Shown here: positions 32,308-43,511 of the stretch, one piece after another | How positions within the stretch are numbered: the first letter of the stretch is position 1 | Layout: every line of letters begins with the position of its first letter | Assembly: GCA_963662155.1 (NCBI GenBank) | Contig: OY759265.1 | Coordinates: forward strand, 42,014,162-42,078,161 | Length of the DNA: 64,000 nucleotides | DNA from: Lamellibrachia columna | Lineage: Eukaryota; Annelida; Polychaeta; Sabellida; Siboglinidae | Direction: 5' to 3' | Program-made: the position numbers and the translations under genes | The notes under the pieces: generated by a model | Seen by the model: only the letters and a program-made list of their open reading frames with translations | Databases searched by the model: none | What the model was told of the DNA's origin: nothing

Positions 32308-33595
32308 TAACACGATTTAACAAGATTTAACAAGATTTGCCATCCAAGCAAAAGGCCCAGATGGCAAGTGGACAAGGAAGCCATTGGCTTATCGAGAGTC
32401 CAACAATGTTCATCTATTTATAACCCGCCCTCCTGAGATATGTGTCAACCTTGTTTTTAAACATATTCGCGCTGCTAGCAGTTACACAATCTGTAGACAA
32501 TTTGTTCCATTCATTTATTGTCCTCTGTGAGAACGAGTGCTTCCTGATGTCCAATCTACATTGATCCTTTACTAATTTTACCTCATGTCCTCTAGTTCTG
32601 CTATCCTTCTTGAGTGAGAAAAACATATTTCTATCAATATTTTCATACCCATTCAATATCTTAAAAACTTCAATCTGATCTCCTCTTAACCTCCTTGTCT
32701 CTAGAGTTGTTAAACCACATTCTTTCAGGCGTTCTTCATAACTAAGGTCTCTCAGTTCTGGAATCATTTTAGTTGCTCTCCTTTGTATGCGTTCAAGCGT
32801 ATCTATATCCTTCTTACGATATGGTCTCCATGCTTGTATACAGTATTCTAAATGAGGTCTAACTATTGCTTTATAAATAGGTATAATTAACTTTTTTCCC
32901 TTGTATTTTACGTTTCTTCTAATCAATCCAAGAATTTGATTACCCTTTGAAGCTGCAATACCACACTGCTCTGAAACTTTCATATCAGCGCTTATTGTAA
33001 CTCCTAAGTCCTTTTCTTTTACAGTAGTATCCAGAACAGTATCTCCCATTTTATAGTTTACATTCAAGTTCCCATGTCCTGTATGTAGGCATTTACATTT
33101 CCCAAAATTGAACAACATCTGCCATTTCTCAGACCATTTCACTAATCTGTCTAGATCGTTTTGTAAATGTTGTTTATCACCATCAGTATTAACCTTTCTA
33201 AACAGTTTTGTGTCATCCGCAAATTTCAGTACATTACTTGTTATATTGTCGTCCAAGTCATTGATATATATTAAGAATAATATAGGTCCTAATACTGATC
33301 CTTGAGGTACACCACTCAAAACCGATTTCCAATTTGAAACTTCTCCATCTACTACAACTCGTTGTCTTCTGGCAGTCAGCCATTGTTCTATCCAGTCAGT
33401 TATGCTATCCCCGATACCATGGGCTTTTAATTTAAGTAGTAATCTTTGATGTGGCACTTTGTCAAAAGCTTTCTGAAAATCTAAGTAAATAATATCTACT
33501 GGCGATCCCACGTCTATCCACTTAGTGATTTCTTCCAAAAAACATAACATATTTGTTAAGCATGACCTCGCTTTAAGGAATCCATGTTGAGACTT
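32308..33595 (-). mobile_element. CR1-like LINE, 5' truncated, intact RT C-terminal half
   Basis: Read on the minus strand, it begins abruptly in the RT domain (SQHGFLKARSCLTNMLCFLE) and continues without a stop for nearly 400 codons through [20 protein letters not shown] and FADD to the end YLRRAGYK. The 3' UTR and a tail of about two repeats of a ten-base unit (TCTTGTTAAA) follow, down to about 32308. Near-identity with the copy at 25.8-28.6 kb suggests both are recent. The 5' truncation is normal for LINE integration. Confidence 0.9.
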
Positions 33596-33607
33596 ATGAA
33601 TTACCAA
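32414..33607 (-). pseudogene. CR1-like LINE ORF2 C-terminal half (RT palm to end)
   Basis: A 397-codon open frame; the first four residues come from flanking DNA. It keeps RT motif A (YLDFQKAFDKVP), the FADD catalytic box and the whole C-terminal domain uninterrupted, including KMGDTVLDTTVKEKDLGV, where the copy at 27.9 kb is frameshifted. Without the endonuclease and the first RT fingers it cannot act, but it gives the family's native reading of this region. Confidence 0.9.
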
Positions 33608-34027
33608 GTTATCCCGTCCAGAGGATGGGAATTTTTGCTACTTAAATTAAATATAATTGTTTTAATGAAATATAAATTTATTCAGACATTCTAGAAACGT
33701 TGTAGTTTTTTTACCAATGTTAACAGAAGTGGCACAAACGGAAATAGTAAAGACATTTAATCCTTTTTCTCTGTTGGAAAACAATTATAAATACAATTTC
33801 ATGCATAACCGTTTCCAAAAAGAAATCTTTTAATTTTTACTCTATGTTTATCCCAATAGAAAATATGTTTATGTATAAATATGTGCTCTGGTTTTTCATT
33901 ACTGTTCTCAAATGTCCTTCCTGTTACCAGTAAATAAAACAGATATCTTTAAAAATAAATGCCCATATACTCAAAGTAACACTATCATGTGTAAGAGAGA
34001 AGGGGTTTACAAACTACTTCTGTTCAG

Positions 34028-34063
34028 TGAGTCTCAGTCTCTCAGTCTCTCTCTGTCTGTCTA

Positions 34064-34094
<31 letters not shown>

Positions 34095-34120
34095 GTATAT
34101 ATATATAAGTAGCTATAGTG

Positions 34121-34179
<59 letters not shown>

Positions 34180-34195
34180 AACATATTGACGGAAA
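34028..34195 (+). repeat. (TCTG)n/(TC)n then (TA)n microsatellite
   Basis: TCTC/TCTG units to 34096, then TA runs to about 34182. Confidence 0.9.
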
Positions 34196-34399
34196 ATTGT
34201 CTGACATGATGTATTTCCATACAATTTCCATAAATAACATTGAAATGTTATTCAAATGTTAATGTTAAGATCGAATATTTCCAATGGTATATCAATTTAT
34301 GAAACAAAGTTTCAAAAGTAAGAAAACTTGGTGACTCCTATCTTGTCATTTTGTTTGAAAATATTGTCTTAAACGTGTTAAGGAAAGTAGCACTAGGTA

Positions 34400-37080
34400 G
34401 ATGGCCCTTACTTGCCATGCAAACGGCAAGTAAAGGCCGGTTGTGAGTGGTCCTGGGTTGAAGTTCAGGTAAATAGTTTTAGTTTTGAGTGTAGGGGATG
34501 TGCGAAGATGAAGAAACTAGAAGTGGAGTTAGAACAGCTGTGGCTGCTTGTTGTAGCAATGGTGGGAAGGGAACAGGTGGGTTGTGCCAGTGGTTCCGGT
34601 GAGGGAACAGTAGATGATAAAGTGGGGGAAGACGATGAGAGAGATGCTAAGGAGAGCTCATCTCAGCCTGGGAGGAGGCTGAGAGGAGGTAAGGTGACAG
34701 GTCGTAGGGATACAGGATGTAAGGAGACGGGACGTAAGGCAACGGGATGTAAGGAGACTGGAAGGAAAGAAACGTGATGGAAGACAACTGGAGCAAAGGA
34801 GATGGGAGTGGGGGAGACGACAGTGAAGGAGACGGGAGGGAAGGTGTCAGGAGGGAAGGTGATGGTAGCGCAAGTTAGCCAGGAGACGGGAGGGAAACAT
34901 GACAGGCTGATGGGTGAGAGGGAGATTGATACAGTCTGCCAGGTGACAAGGCTGCAAGACAGAATGTGACGGAAGGGTTCCGATGGAAGAGCTATTCTGA
35001 GATAGTGATAGATGGGTGAGGAAGGGAGGGAGGGTGTTTGTGGGGGACTTGATAGTTAGGAAGCCCGACAAGGGAGATGACGTGGTGGTTTGCTTGCCTG
35101 AGGCCAAAATAGAGGTGATAATTGAGAGGGTAGAAAACATCAGGGGTTCGGGCAAGGGTGGATCCATTTTAGTACACATAGTTACGAAATACAGGCAGTT
35201 AGTCAGAACACTAAAGCAGACACGGATTGAGCAGGTAATTATCTCACGGATTTTACCAGTAATAGGAAAGAGGGTTCAGAGATATCGAAATTGCCGGGTG
35301 ATGACAATTAACATGCTAGTCCAGAAGCTATATATATGGAAAAGGAAGTTGGATTTGTGGGGAAGTTTTGTTGGGAGGGCTGATATATACATGAGGGATG
35401 GGCTTCATCGAAGTGGAAAGTGGGCAGCAGTATTTGTGGACAAACTCTCAGCAACAGTAGATAGTGGCATGGGTAGCATATCAAATATTTTTGGTAGTAA
35501 ACATTATTTAAACTAGAAGCGCAGCGGGTTTACTTAGAGGTGACTCAAGCAGGGAGTTATTTTATATGTTTAAGAATCTATTCAGGCTTATGAAATAGAA
35601 TTAGAAAGGGAAGCAGATTGCAATGAAGCTGATTGGTGCAAGATAGTTTCAAGAAATTCAACATTAACTATTGGATTAGTTTACCGAAGTCCAAACATAA
35701 GCAAAGAGGATAACATAAAAATACAAAATGCTATAAAGGAAGTTAGTAAAGGGGAATATATCATAATGGGAGATTTTAACAATATACATATACAATGGAC
35801 ATCTCTAGAGAGAAGAATAGGTGAGGACCATCAATTTATATTCTTAATTCAGGATAGCTTCCTTACTCAGCACGTACTAGAACCAACCAGGGGAGAGAAT
35901 GTATTAGATATAGTTTTTATCATCACAACAAGAATTAGTGGACAATGTAAAAATACATGAACCATTGGGTAACAGTGACCATAATCAAATACATTTTGAC
36001 ATCAATGTAAAATCAGAAAGTAAAATTAAAAACAACATACAGGAGAAACTTCCACAAAGGCAACTATACAACTATATTTGAATAACATGCTGAGGAATAA
36101 GACTGCAATTGAATGCTGGAACATTCTAAAATATGAAATCGAAAGTATCATGGATAAATTTGTTACCATAAAGAAACAAGGAAAATAGCATATAAATAAA
36201 CACTTATCAAAAGAAGCTATTAGAAAAATAGTGTTCAAGCAAACTATGTAGAAGGCATACCAGAAAAGATGAAGACTATGCAAATTACAAAGAGGCACTT
36301 AATGCAGCTACGACTGAAATTAGACTATCTAAAAGAAGCAATGAGCAAAAACTATGTAACATGCATGTAACATAAAAATTACATCAAGAGTTTTTATGCA
36401 TATGTCAGGAGTAAACAAAACGTACGAGACAAGGTCGGACCTCTAGAAGACAGTGCTGGAAATATAATATGACGAGGGTTTTTACTGGTGGGAAACCTAA
36501 ATGGTTACTTCAGTTCAGTGTTCACCAGAGAGGACACTACCAGTTCATTACCGGTTCCAGAGGCTAAATTTCTGAATATTTAGAGCAGTTAATTGTAACT
36601 CAAGAAACGGTAGCTAAGAAAATAAAGGCAATGAAGGATAATAAATCACATGGAGTGGATAGAATTCCTCCAAAACTACTAATAGAAACAGTAGAACAAA
36701 TTAGTATACCACTTGCAAGAGTGTTCAACTTGTCATTAAAAGAGGGAGTGGTTCCTTTTGAATGGAAAGAAGCAAATATCATACCATTATTTAAAAATGG
36801 TGCGAGAAATAAGTCAGAGAATTACAGACCAGTGAGTTTAACGTCAGTGATTTGTAAATTATTAGAAAGGTTAATTAAAGACCACATGGTTAGGTATAAA
36901 TTACTAAATTCATCTCAACCTGGATTCCTAAAAGCGAGGTCATGCTTAACAAATGTTTTTTGGAAGAAATCACTAAATGGATAGACGAGGGATTGCCAGT
37001 AGATATTATCTATTTAGATTTTCAGAAAGCTTTTGACAAAGTGCCACATCAAAGACTACTACTTAAATTAAAAAGCCCAT
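34400..37080 (+). mobile_element. CR1-like LINE with ORF1 and ORF2, decayed, 3' end lost
   Basis: Plus strand. ORF1 begins near 34412 (AGCEWSWVEVQVNSFSFECR) and includes a repeat-rich linker and an esterase-like domain (35016-35516). ORF2 starts near 35550 with endonuclease text (ESIQAYEIELEREADCNEA, MGDFNNIHIQWTSLE) and RT (KDNKSHGVDRIPPKLLIETV, YLDFQKAFDKVPHQRLLLKL). The element breaks off at 37080 directly into a (TA)n run, so it lacks the second half of RT. Stops and small deletions are spread throughout. Confidence 0.85.
34412..35516 (+). pseudogene. CR1-like LINE ORF1, esterase-like, broken
   Basis: The first open stretch (34412-34777) has a partial Cys-rich N-terminus (CEWSWVE...FECRGCAKMKK) and a run of GCKETGRKATGCKETGRKET built on a 15-bp tandem repeat. 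The second (35016-35516) has RVFVGDLIVRKPDKGDD, LDLWGSFVGRADIYMRDGLH, the blocks of an SGNH-type esterase; the nucleophile motif reads GDLI, so the serine is lost here. Between them are frameshifts and stops. CR1 elements are known to carry a PHD-like finger and an esterase in ORF1; their role is thought to be in nucleic acid or membrane association. Confidence 0.7.
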
Positions 37081-37081
37081 A

Positions 37082-37137
<56 letters not shown>
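37080..37137 (+). repeat. (TA)n microsatellite at LINE breakpoint
   Basis: A TA run abuts the truncated RT of the CR1-like copy. Confidence 0.95.
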
Positions 37138-37139
<2 letters not shown>

Positions 37140-37288
37140 CACTATATGAATTGTGAGGTAAAAGTAACCACTTGTGTCTTGATACCCTCATCATGGAAAT
37201 TATGACAATGTTTGCATGTACTGCATTACTGAAGGCATTTTATCACAATTTCTATGAAAAACCATCATCATCATTACGTGGACCTTAC

Positions 37289-37417
37289 CTGTCTGAGTTC
37301 TTCAACTACCAAAGTGCCCACCCATCCACAAAGTAATGGCACTGCGACTGCATAGTCTGTCAGTACGTCTGTCAGCAGGATGAGACTGAACAGTACTAGG
37401 AAACCCGTGTAGCATAC
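37289..37417 (-). CDS. TRPM exon 13: S2 and the Ca-site glutamate/glutamine
   Basis: The exon lies between atgtag and GTAAGG, phase 0 at both ends, 43 codons. It reads VCYTGFLVLFSLILLTDVLT then CGWVGTLVVEELRQ. This is the region from S1 into S2. The E-L-R-Q end matches the E-x-x-Q pair that, with N-x-x-D in S3, binds cytosolic calcium in TRPM2/4/5/8. Confidence 0.9.
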
Positions 37418-38269
37418 CTACATGATGGAGTACAATGTTTTAGGACATTTTAAAGTTTCGTTAACGTTACTTAAAGCACCAACAATATGAACAGTACTGA
37501 AACTGAAACAGAACAAAATCAATCTCAATATTGTAAATCACACCCTTATGGATTTTTCAGTACAATATTTTATATGGACAAAATATATTGAAATACAACA
37601 TGTGTGTTCTAGTAACTATTTCAACCAAATACTTGTAAGATTAATTATAATTATATTTATACACATAATATTATACACATTATTTTGGTACTAGCACTAC
37701 AATTAACTTCATACATACACTACATACACTTCTCTCTACAGTGTTAGCCCATGCTAAACATGTATTTGTTTTAGATAACATTAATTAAGACTGAGCTTCA
37801 AATACCATCCTACTATGTTAAATAATTTGTAAACATACATGGGGGACCGGAGCTTGTTGTAACACAGGTAAGTTGTATTAATGTACTAGAGACCCAAATA
37901 CTAATGCAAATTATTTCGTAAGGTAGCAATTGCTCTCCTGAAATATGCTGAACTATCCCCAATCTCCCCTACCCTGTTTAAACTGTGCCACTAATGTTGT
38001 TTGGTCAAATAGATTATTATGAAACGTTTTCTCATAAATTGGATAGTTAATCATCAAACGTGAAATGAACAATATGTGATAGTAGTTACTGCATTTGAGT
38101 GTATCACTTCACGATGCTAGATTAAATTGTACATAAAACGTACGGCTAATAATTGTCCACATGGTCCACATGATCCAAGAAAGGATATGGAAACAGAATA
38201 CCATTTACATAGAGTTAGACGACAAACATGAGGAGATCTGCTGATTTTGATATAGTCATGGTAACTCAC

Positions 38270-38360
38270 GGAGTTGGCATACAAGATAGTGATAGGTGCC
38301 CTATAGAAGGCCCAGTATTTCTGGCCGCATGTGCCTTCGCCTGTTTCTGTATCGTCACCA
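38270..38360 (-). CDS. TRPM exon 12: start of S1
   Basis: The exon lies between tgccaacag and GTGAGT, entry phase 2 and exit phase 0. It reads GDDTETGEGTCGQKYWAFYR then APITILYANS. It corresponds to the linker into S1 (TRPM: YYxAFFTSPFVVFxxN). A second possible acceptor at 38327 would put the exon out of phase, which decides for this one. Confidence 0.8.
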
Positions 38361-38532
38361 CTGTTGGCATAACAAAGCAAAGTTTGACACATTATTTGAG
38401 TGTCTATTACGGCATGAACAGGGATATCCTTCCACCCGCCACTCTGAAATGGACACCAGCTGGACACCATCAGGACACCAGCTGGAAAGATTTGTTGGCG
38501 AGTTATGCTCCAGTGGGAGCGAAGAGGACTGC

Positions 38533-38575
38533 GTGAGTGAGTGAGTGAGTGAGTGAGTGAGTGATTGAGTGAGCG
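38533..38575 (+). repeat. (GAGT)n microsatellite
   Basis: About ten GAGT units, imperfect at the end. Confidence 0.9.
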
Positions 38576-39009
38576 AGCAAGTGAATATTACCTCAGAAGT
38601 GAAAGACCCCCTTAATATATGTTTTCCACGAAATCAGTCAAGCGTCAGTATTAAGGATGTAGTATGGTGCATGTTCGGGACAGGTAACTCAGACAATACA
38701 AACTTATGTAAAGGAGAAGTACATTCTGATGGGCTCGCCACGTGCCAAATACAGTATGGTATATAGTAAATACACAATAACAACTTCTCAATGTTTGTTT
38801 TGCTAATGTTTGAGAATTGCAAGGCTTCACAGCAATACATCGACCATTTGGAAGATCCCTTAGATAGCTATGCTACAATTTCAGCATCAAAGTTATTTGT
38901 GGACATCGTTCTCTTTAATCTGTGTCATTAAAGTGGTTTACATAATTAAGTCTACAAATCAAATGCTACAAAGAAAGTGATAAGATCATGGATAAATGTA
39001 GCAACTAAC

Positions 39010-39047
39010 CTTGGTTGACTCTTGGTTCCACCTTCGAAGTGAATGCC
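39010..39047 (-). CDS. TRPM exon 11: 38-nt microexon before S1
   Basis: The exon lies between cggaccag and GTTAGT and reads GIHFEGGTKSQP plus two bases that complete a serine with exon 12. The segment between the FRRxxWKK motif and S1 is variable in TRPM proteins, so homology cannot confirm it; splice signals and phase do. Confidence 0.6.
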
Positions 39048-39593
39048 CTGGTCCGGGAAAACAACTTACAACGATAACTACCACCTCATTTGTAAAAAAA
39101 TATATGTCACTCCAAACGAACTATGTGTTTTGGTGCATGTGCTAACCAATAAAATGTGTCTGAACAAAGTAATGTTAGCCATATAAAGATACTCAATTCT
39201 TACAAATTAAATGACATGTAAAAACAGTTCTATAATGTTTCCTACCCAGACAACTCGCAGCAAATATAATTTGTTCTAAATATATTCTCACGTAGGTTGA
39301 ATATTATGCAGGCTCTTGCAGTGGATGTATTTTCTCCTGTGCAACACCGGGTAATTCGATTAGTCATAAATAAAGTGATATACCAAAACGTCATAATTAC
39401 TAATGTGGCATAAATACAAATTTAAATGGTCCAGCCACTTCTACAACCAAAACTTTCTTGCCAATAACTATTGAGAGGTTGCAGCCTCTGACAGTGTCCT
39501 AAACTTGATGTCAACCATGTATGTGGTTTTATTCCAATCTATTATCTGGTGTAGAATCGACTGTATGTGTTATTACAACCCTACGACGCTCAC

Positions 39594-39683
39594 CTTCAGG
39601 ATTGGATTATTCTTCTTCCATGCATCACGTCGAAATGAAATGCACCAAGGAATGAGAAATGGCAGCAACATACTGAAGACTAC
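39594..39683 (-). CDS. TRPM exon 10: pre-S1 helix
   Basis: The exon lies between ctttgcag and GTGAGC, phase 0 at both ends. It reads VVFSMLLPFLIPWCISFRRD then AWKKNNPILK. TRPM8 and TRPM2 have a matching hydrophobic pre-S1 helix followed by SFR. Confidence 0.9.
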
Positions 39684-40062
39684 CTGCAAAGAAGCACTGT
39701 ATGCTAAGCAAAAGAAACTTAATAAAAAGTAATCTGCCAACATAAACATTAACTTTTTTGGCCGGGTAAAACTGAAAGTTTGCACCGACGTTAATGTCTT
39801 TATTCTGATGATTTGTATTACTTCGTGTTGACTGTGACACCAGCTAAGCAACATTATTAATGGGAGTGTGTTGCTATGGCATGTATATATATATATATAT
39901 GAAAGGTATATTTATTATATCATGTAATTTGCACCATAGGCACTATGCCATGTGCTAAACTAACATTACTGAAACTGAACATGCTCTATCAGCTAATTTC
40001 TTCTCACAGATTGATTGAGACAGTTTTTGTATCAGGGCATGCCTTGTGTGTGATGTACTAAC

Positions 40063-40288
40063 TTTTATTCGGCAAGTGTCAAGTGCCATCTTCCCCCACC
40101 AGATGCTGTCAAGGAGAGTCTGGCATGCAGCACGCTCAACAAACTTCTTGCTGTGTGCCTCTACAGCCAGTTCAAGTGTCGTTTTCCCACCAAAGTTGGA
40201 CAGTTTTCGGGTGAGCAGTTGCCGAGCCATGTCAGTGTCCTTATCATAACATGTGTTCAACACCCCAACTGCCAGATCATCAAAGTAG
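40063..40288 (-). CDS. TRPM exon 9: MHR4-type linker region
   Basis: The exon lies between ctttctgcag and GTTAGT, 226 nt. It reads YFDDLAVGVLNTCYDKDTDM then ARQLLTRKLSNFGGKTTLEL and LLDSIWWGKMALDT. It matches the block with CYxxDxxxAxxLL, WGxTTCLxLAxEA and F(L)xxxWWG of TRPM2/TRPM8, one of the best matches in the gene. Confidence 0.95.
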
Positions 40289-40639
40289 CTGCAGAAAGAA
40301 AGGATTCAATTATCACAAACAGCTGTATGAGTCTATAAAGCTTCACAAAACCCAATTATGCTGCCCTGAAAATATATTATTTAAAACATGTCTTTGATTG
40401 TTTGGTTTCTTTGCCGTATCGTACAACACTGGAGTATTCTCATATACTACAATAGTTTTAATTATCTACAACCTTTGATGTTTCTTTGTTGTTTTCTGAG
40501 GTATGATGCTTTTAGGGTCACTCCCCTAAAGTGAGCCCGTGTCCAACATGTATTATGTAACATAAAATCGTCAAATAAACTTTAGTTTTATTCTGTTAAC
40601 TATCATCGTGAAAATGTTCATCAAGTTGGTATGTATATA

Positions 40640-40716
40640 GCAGCTGAAACATTGAGTAAGTAACATAAATAACTGTGGTTGAAGAAAATAAAGCTTATTT
40701 CATTTATATGTATATG

Positions 40717-40796
<80 letters not shown>

Positions 40797-40839
40797 CATA
40801 CATATACATGAAATACGGTTTATTTTCTTCAATACGATA

Positions 40840-40924
<85 letters not shown>

Positions 40925-40935
40925 GTATGTATATA

Positions 40936-40966
<31 letters not shown>

Positions 40967-41160
40967 GCATATACATGAAATACAATTTATTTTCTTCAAC
41001 CACAATTACTTAGGTTACTTACTCAACGTTTCGACTGCCATGAGTCGAAATGAGAGGCTTATGGACTGAGTCACATATGGGACGGCTTGCCAAGGCAACT
41101 GGCGATTAGGGGAAGAACTAGCCGTCCCAGAATTCCTGATGAAGGCTGCCACTGGCCTTT
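40640..41160. mobile_element. Penelope-like element end pieces in inverted order
   Basis: The minus strand at 41040-40965 reads AGTCGAAACGTTGAGTAAGT then AACCTAAGTAATTGTGG; a copy in the opposite sense lies at 40640-40713, and a shorter one at 40797-40831, with (TA)n between. The plus strand at 41129-41153 has AGAATTCCTGATGAAGGCTG. Together these are the end-sequence phrases I know from Penelope-like elements (CTGATGAAGG...GAAACGTTGAGTAA), in which they belong to a hammerhead ribozyme-bearing repeat. GGGACGGCT at 41079-41087 pairs exactly with AGCCGTCCC at 41120-41128. No reverse transcriptase is present. Confidence 0.5.
40719..40976 (+). repeat. (TA)n tracts with TATG interruptions
   Basis: Two TA-rich blocks separated by the short inverted piece at 40797-40850. 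Confidence 0.9.
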
Positions 41161-41172
41161 CCTTTTAAAATG

Positions 41173-41175
<3 letters not shown>

Positions 41176-41219
<44 letters not shown>
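41176..41219 (+). repeat. (TA)n microsatellite
   Basis: A TA run of about 42 bases. Confidence 0.95.
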
Positions 41220-41221
<2 letters not shown>

Positions 41222-41897
41222 CCAGTAATCTAAGAAAGTATTGGTTTAATTTCTTATAGGGATAGATCTATTGGCTTTCTGTTAATTCATTATATATAAA
41301 ATATTTATACAATAAGATACTGAATTTTGTACATTAGTATAATATGGAAGTAATAGTCCCACAAAAGAAAAATATATGACAGTTGGGTGCAGATATTCAC
41401 ATAACTGTCATCTTTACATCCCTCCTCTCTCCATCATTCTTTCTTTCCAGTTATCATTTTGTGTGCTGGGCAATGAGCATCAGAAGATATATCACTACCC
41501 ATTATCACAGGACACATTTTATACAGCAGTCTGTATAATATATACAATATGGACATTTACCATGTTTCTACTCTGCGCCACTGAGCTTATCAACTCAATC
41601 CCAAATCCATGTATGTTAAACAGTGCTTGCGAGACAAAAATATTATTAAACACACGCATGCACACGCATGCAGGCATGCACGCATACAAGCACGCACATA
41701 CGCAAAGTGAAGGGGAGTCAGATAGGCGATTTTTTATAACCATATAATGGGACTTTTAGCATACAATGACAAGGGTCAACTTAGTTAAATAATCCAGTGG
41801 TAATGTTAGTAAATGTAATGGAAAGTTGACATTTATACTTGTGTCCTGAATAAAATAAAACAGTTGGTATAAATGATGGGAAGCAAATGCCACTTAC

Positions 41898-42001
41898 TCC
41901 ATCAGCTCCGTCAGCTTCGTACGCTCCACGGAGTCAATTGTTTTGGCATTCATTGCTTCCAGAAGGTTCTTGGCCAATAAAGCTGCAGCAATCCCTTCTT
42001 C
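41898..42001 (-). CDS. TRPM exon 8
   Basis: The exon lies between catgataag and GTAAGT, phase 0 in and phase 2 out. It reads EEGIAAALLAKNLLEAMNAK then TIDSVERTKLTELM. TRPM proteins have a helix with alternating Ala/Leu (xxAAxxAxKLLKxLA) after the WAxxxxxxxLAxxxW helix of the exon before. Confidence 0.85.
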
Positions 42002-42162
42002 CTTATCATGCAACAAAAACAATGTGTAAGAAAATGTATGTCTGGTACCTCCAAATCTTAACTCCATTTTTTATTTCTTAATAGCATTTATACAAATTTA
42101 ACATTTAAGATTACCATTGAAAACATGGATGCCAAAAACAAACATATATGTATGTATGGTAT

Positions 42163-42218
42163 ATGTATATATATATATATATGCATGTTATATGTATATA
42201 TATTTATATATATATACC

Positions 42219-42257
<39 letters not shown>

Positions 42258-42300
42258 ATGTATATATACACACATATATGTATATATATAATTTTATATA
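42163..42300 (+). repeat. (TA)n tract
   Basis: TA runs with ATGT and CATG interruptions. Confidence 0.85.
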
Positions 42301-42317
42301 TGCATTAACAAGATTTA

Positions 42318-42449
<132 letters not shown>

Positions 42450-42714
42450 TTCGTGGCATCCTTCTTGAATAAACAATAGTTTGTGCAGTGGTTGTCAACC
42501 ATGTTGTGCATCACCTGGTATGGCTCAAGAGCCGCACTCTGACATGGCAGTCTCTGTCACACTGGCTGCAGGTGAAGGCAGTGAGCTGGGAAATTGCAAG
42601 ATTTGCAGACCTCTGTTTTCTGTGGTCCCTCTTCTCAGGCAGTTACGTTACATTTATCACCTCCTATTCTGATGCCTTTCTGAACAGTAGCTATTGCTAT
42701 TATGATAATAACAC

Positions 42715-43505
42715 AAGATGACCAAGGATGCAGGAAAGTCCCTTGGCCTCCTGAAAAGAGTTTCACCATACTTTAACCCAAATGAAGGGGCTATGATCTA
42801 CAAGACCATGGTGAAAGCCAAGATGGAATGTGTCTCATTTGTGTGGTTGGCAGCCTCTGAAACATCGCCAGGCAGACTTGATGCCATCCAGATGTGAGCT
42901 GTCAAAATGATAGCTATGCTAGCGACTTCTCTGAGCAGGAACGCCATACAACCACTTGCAAAAAGAAGTTGGTGCAGTCACCTTGATCCACCAGATATAC
43001 CATGGATGTTTAACAAGATTTGCCTTCGAAGCCAAGGCCCAGATGGCAAGTGCACAAAGAAGCCATTGGCTTATCAAGAGTCCAACAATGTTCATCTACA
43101 TGTAACCCACCCTCCTGAGATATGTGTCAACCCTGTTTTTAAACTTATTCACGCTGCTAGCAGTTATACAATCTGTAGACAATTTGTTCCATTTATTTAT
43201 TGTCCTCTGTGAGAACAAGTACTTCCTGATATCCAATCTACACTGATCCTTCACTAATGCTACCTCATGTTCTCTAGTTCTGCTATGTTTCTTGAGTGAA
43301 AAAAACATATATCTAACAGTATTTTCATACCCATTCAATATATTGCACCAACTTTATTTAATAGCATGTTACCACCTCCACCAGTAGCATCTCGCCACAT
43401 AGCTGTTACAGCAATTCCATTCTCAAACACTGCTGACCATAAGAGGACAGTCTTACCAACTGCCTCCCACCTCTGGAATGAACTCCCAGAAGAACAGAAG
43501 AAGTA
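42715..43505 (+). mobile_element. Second LINE type, 3' coding end, split by a CR1 fragment
   Basis: The plus strand reads DAGKSLGLLKRVSPYFNPNE and MVKAKMECVSFVWLAASETS, RLDAIQM, and after an interruption LFNSMLPPPPVASRHIAVTA and LPTASHLWNELPEEQK. This is the C-terminal end of a Jockey/CR1-like RT (LYKxxVxPxLEYxxxxW, RLxxIQ, SLWNSLP) of a different family from the main CR1-like copies. The interruption at 43008-43340 is a CR1-like piece in the other orientation. The second part passes directly into the 77-bp tandem repeat. Confidence 0.65.
43008..43340 (-). mobile_element. CR1-like LINE 3' fragment inserted in another LINE
   Basis: On the minus strand it encodes NGYENTVRYMFFSLKKHSRT, CRLDIRKYLFSQRTINKWNK and the end YLRRVGYM, with the family 3' UTR. 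It begins within the LNGYEN block, so it is strongly 5' truncated. It separates two halves of the LINE at 42715-43505. Confidence 0.85.
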
Positions 43506-43511
43506 GTTACA

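Noticed and set aside
38327..38360. Alternative acceptor for TRPM exon 12 at GGCCAG
   Set aside because: It would give AAATACTGG in phase 0, but exon 11 ends in phase 2; the upstream AG keeps the phase and an open frame.
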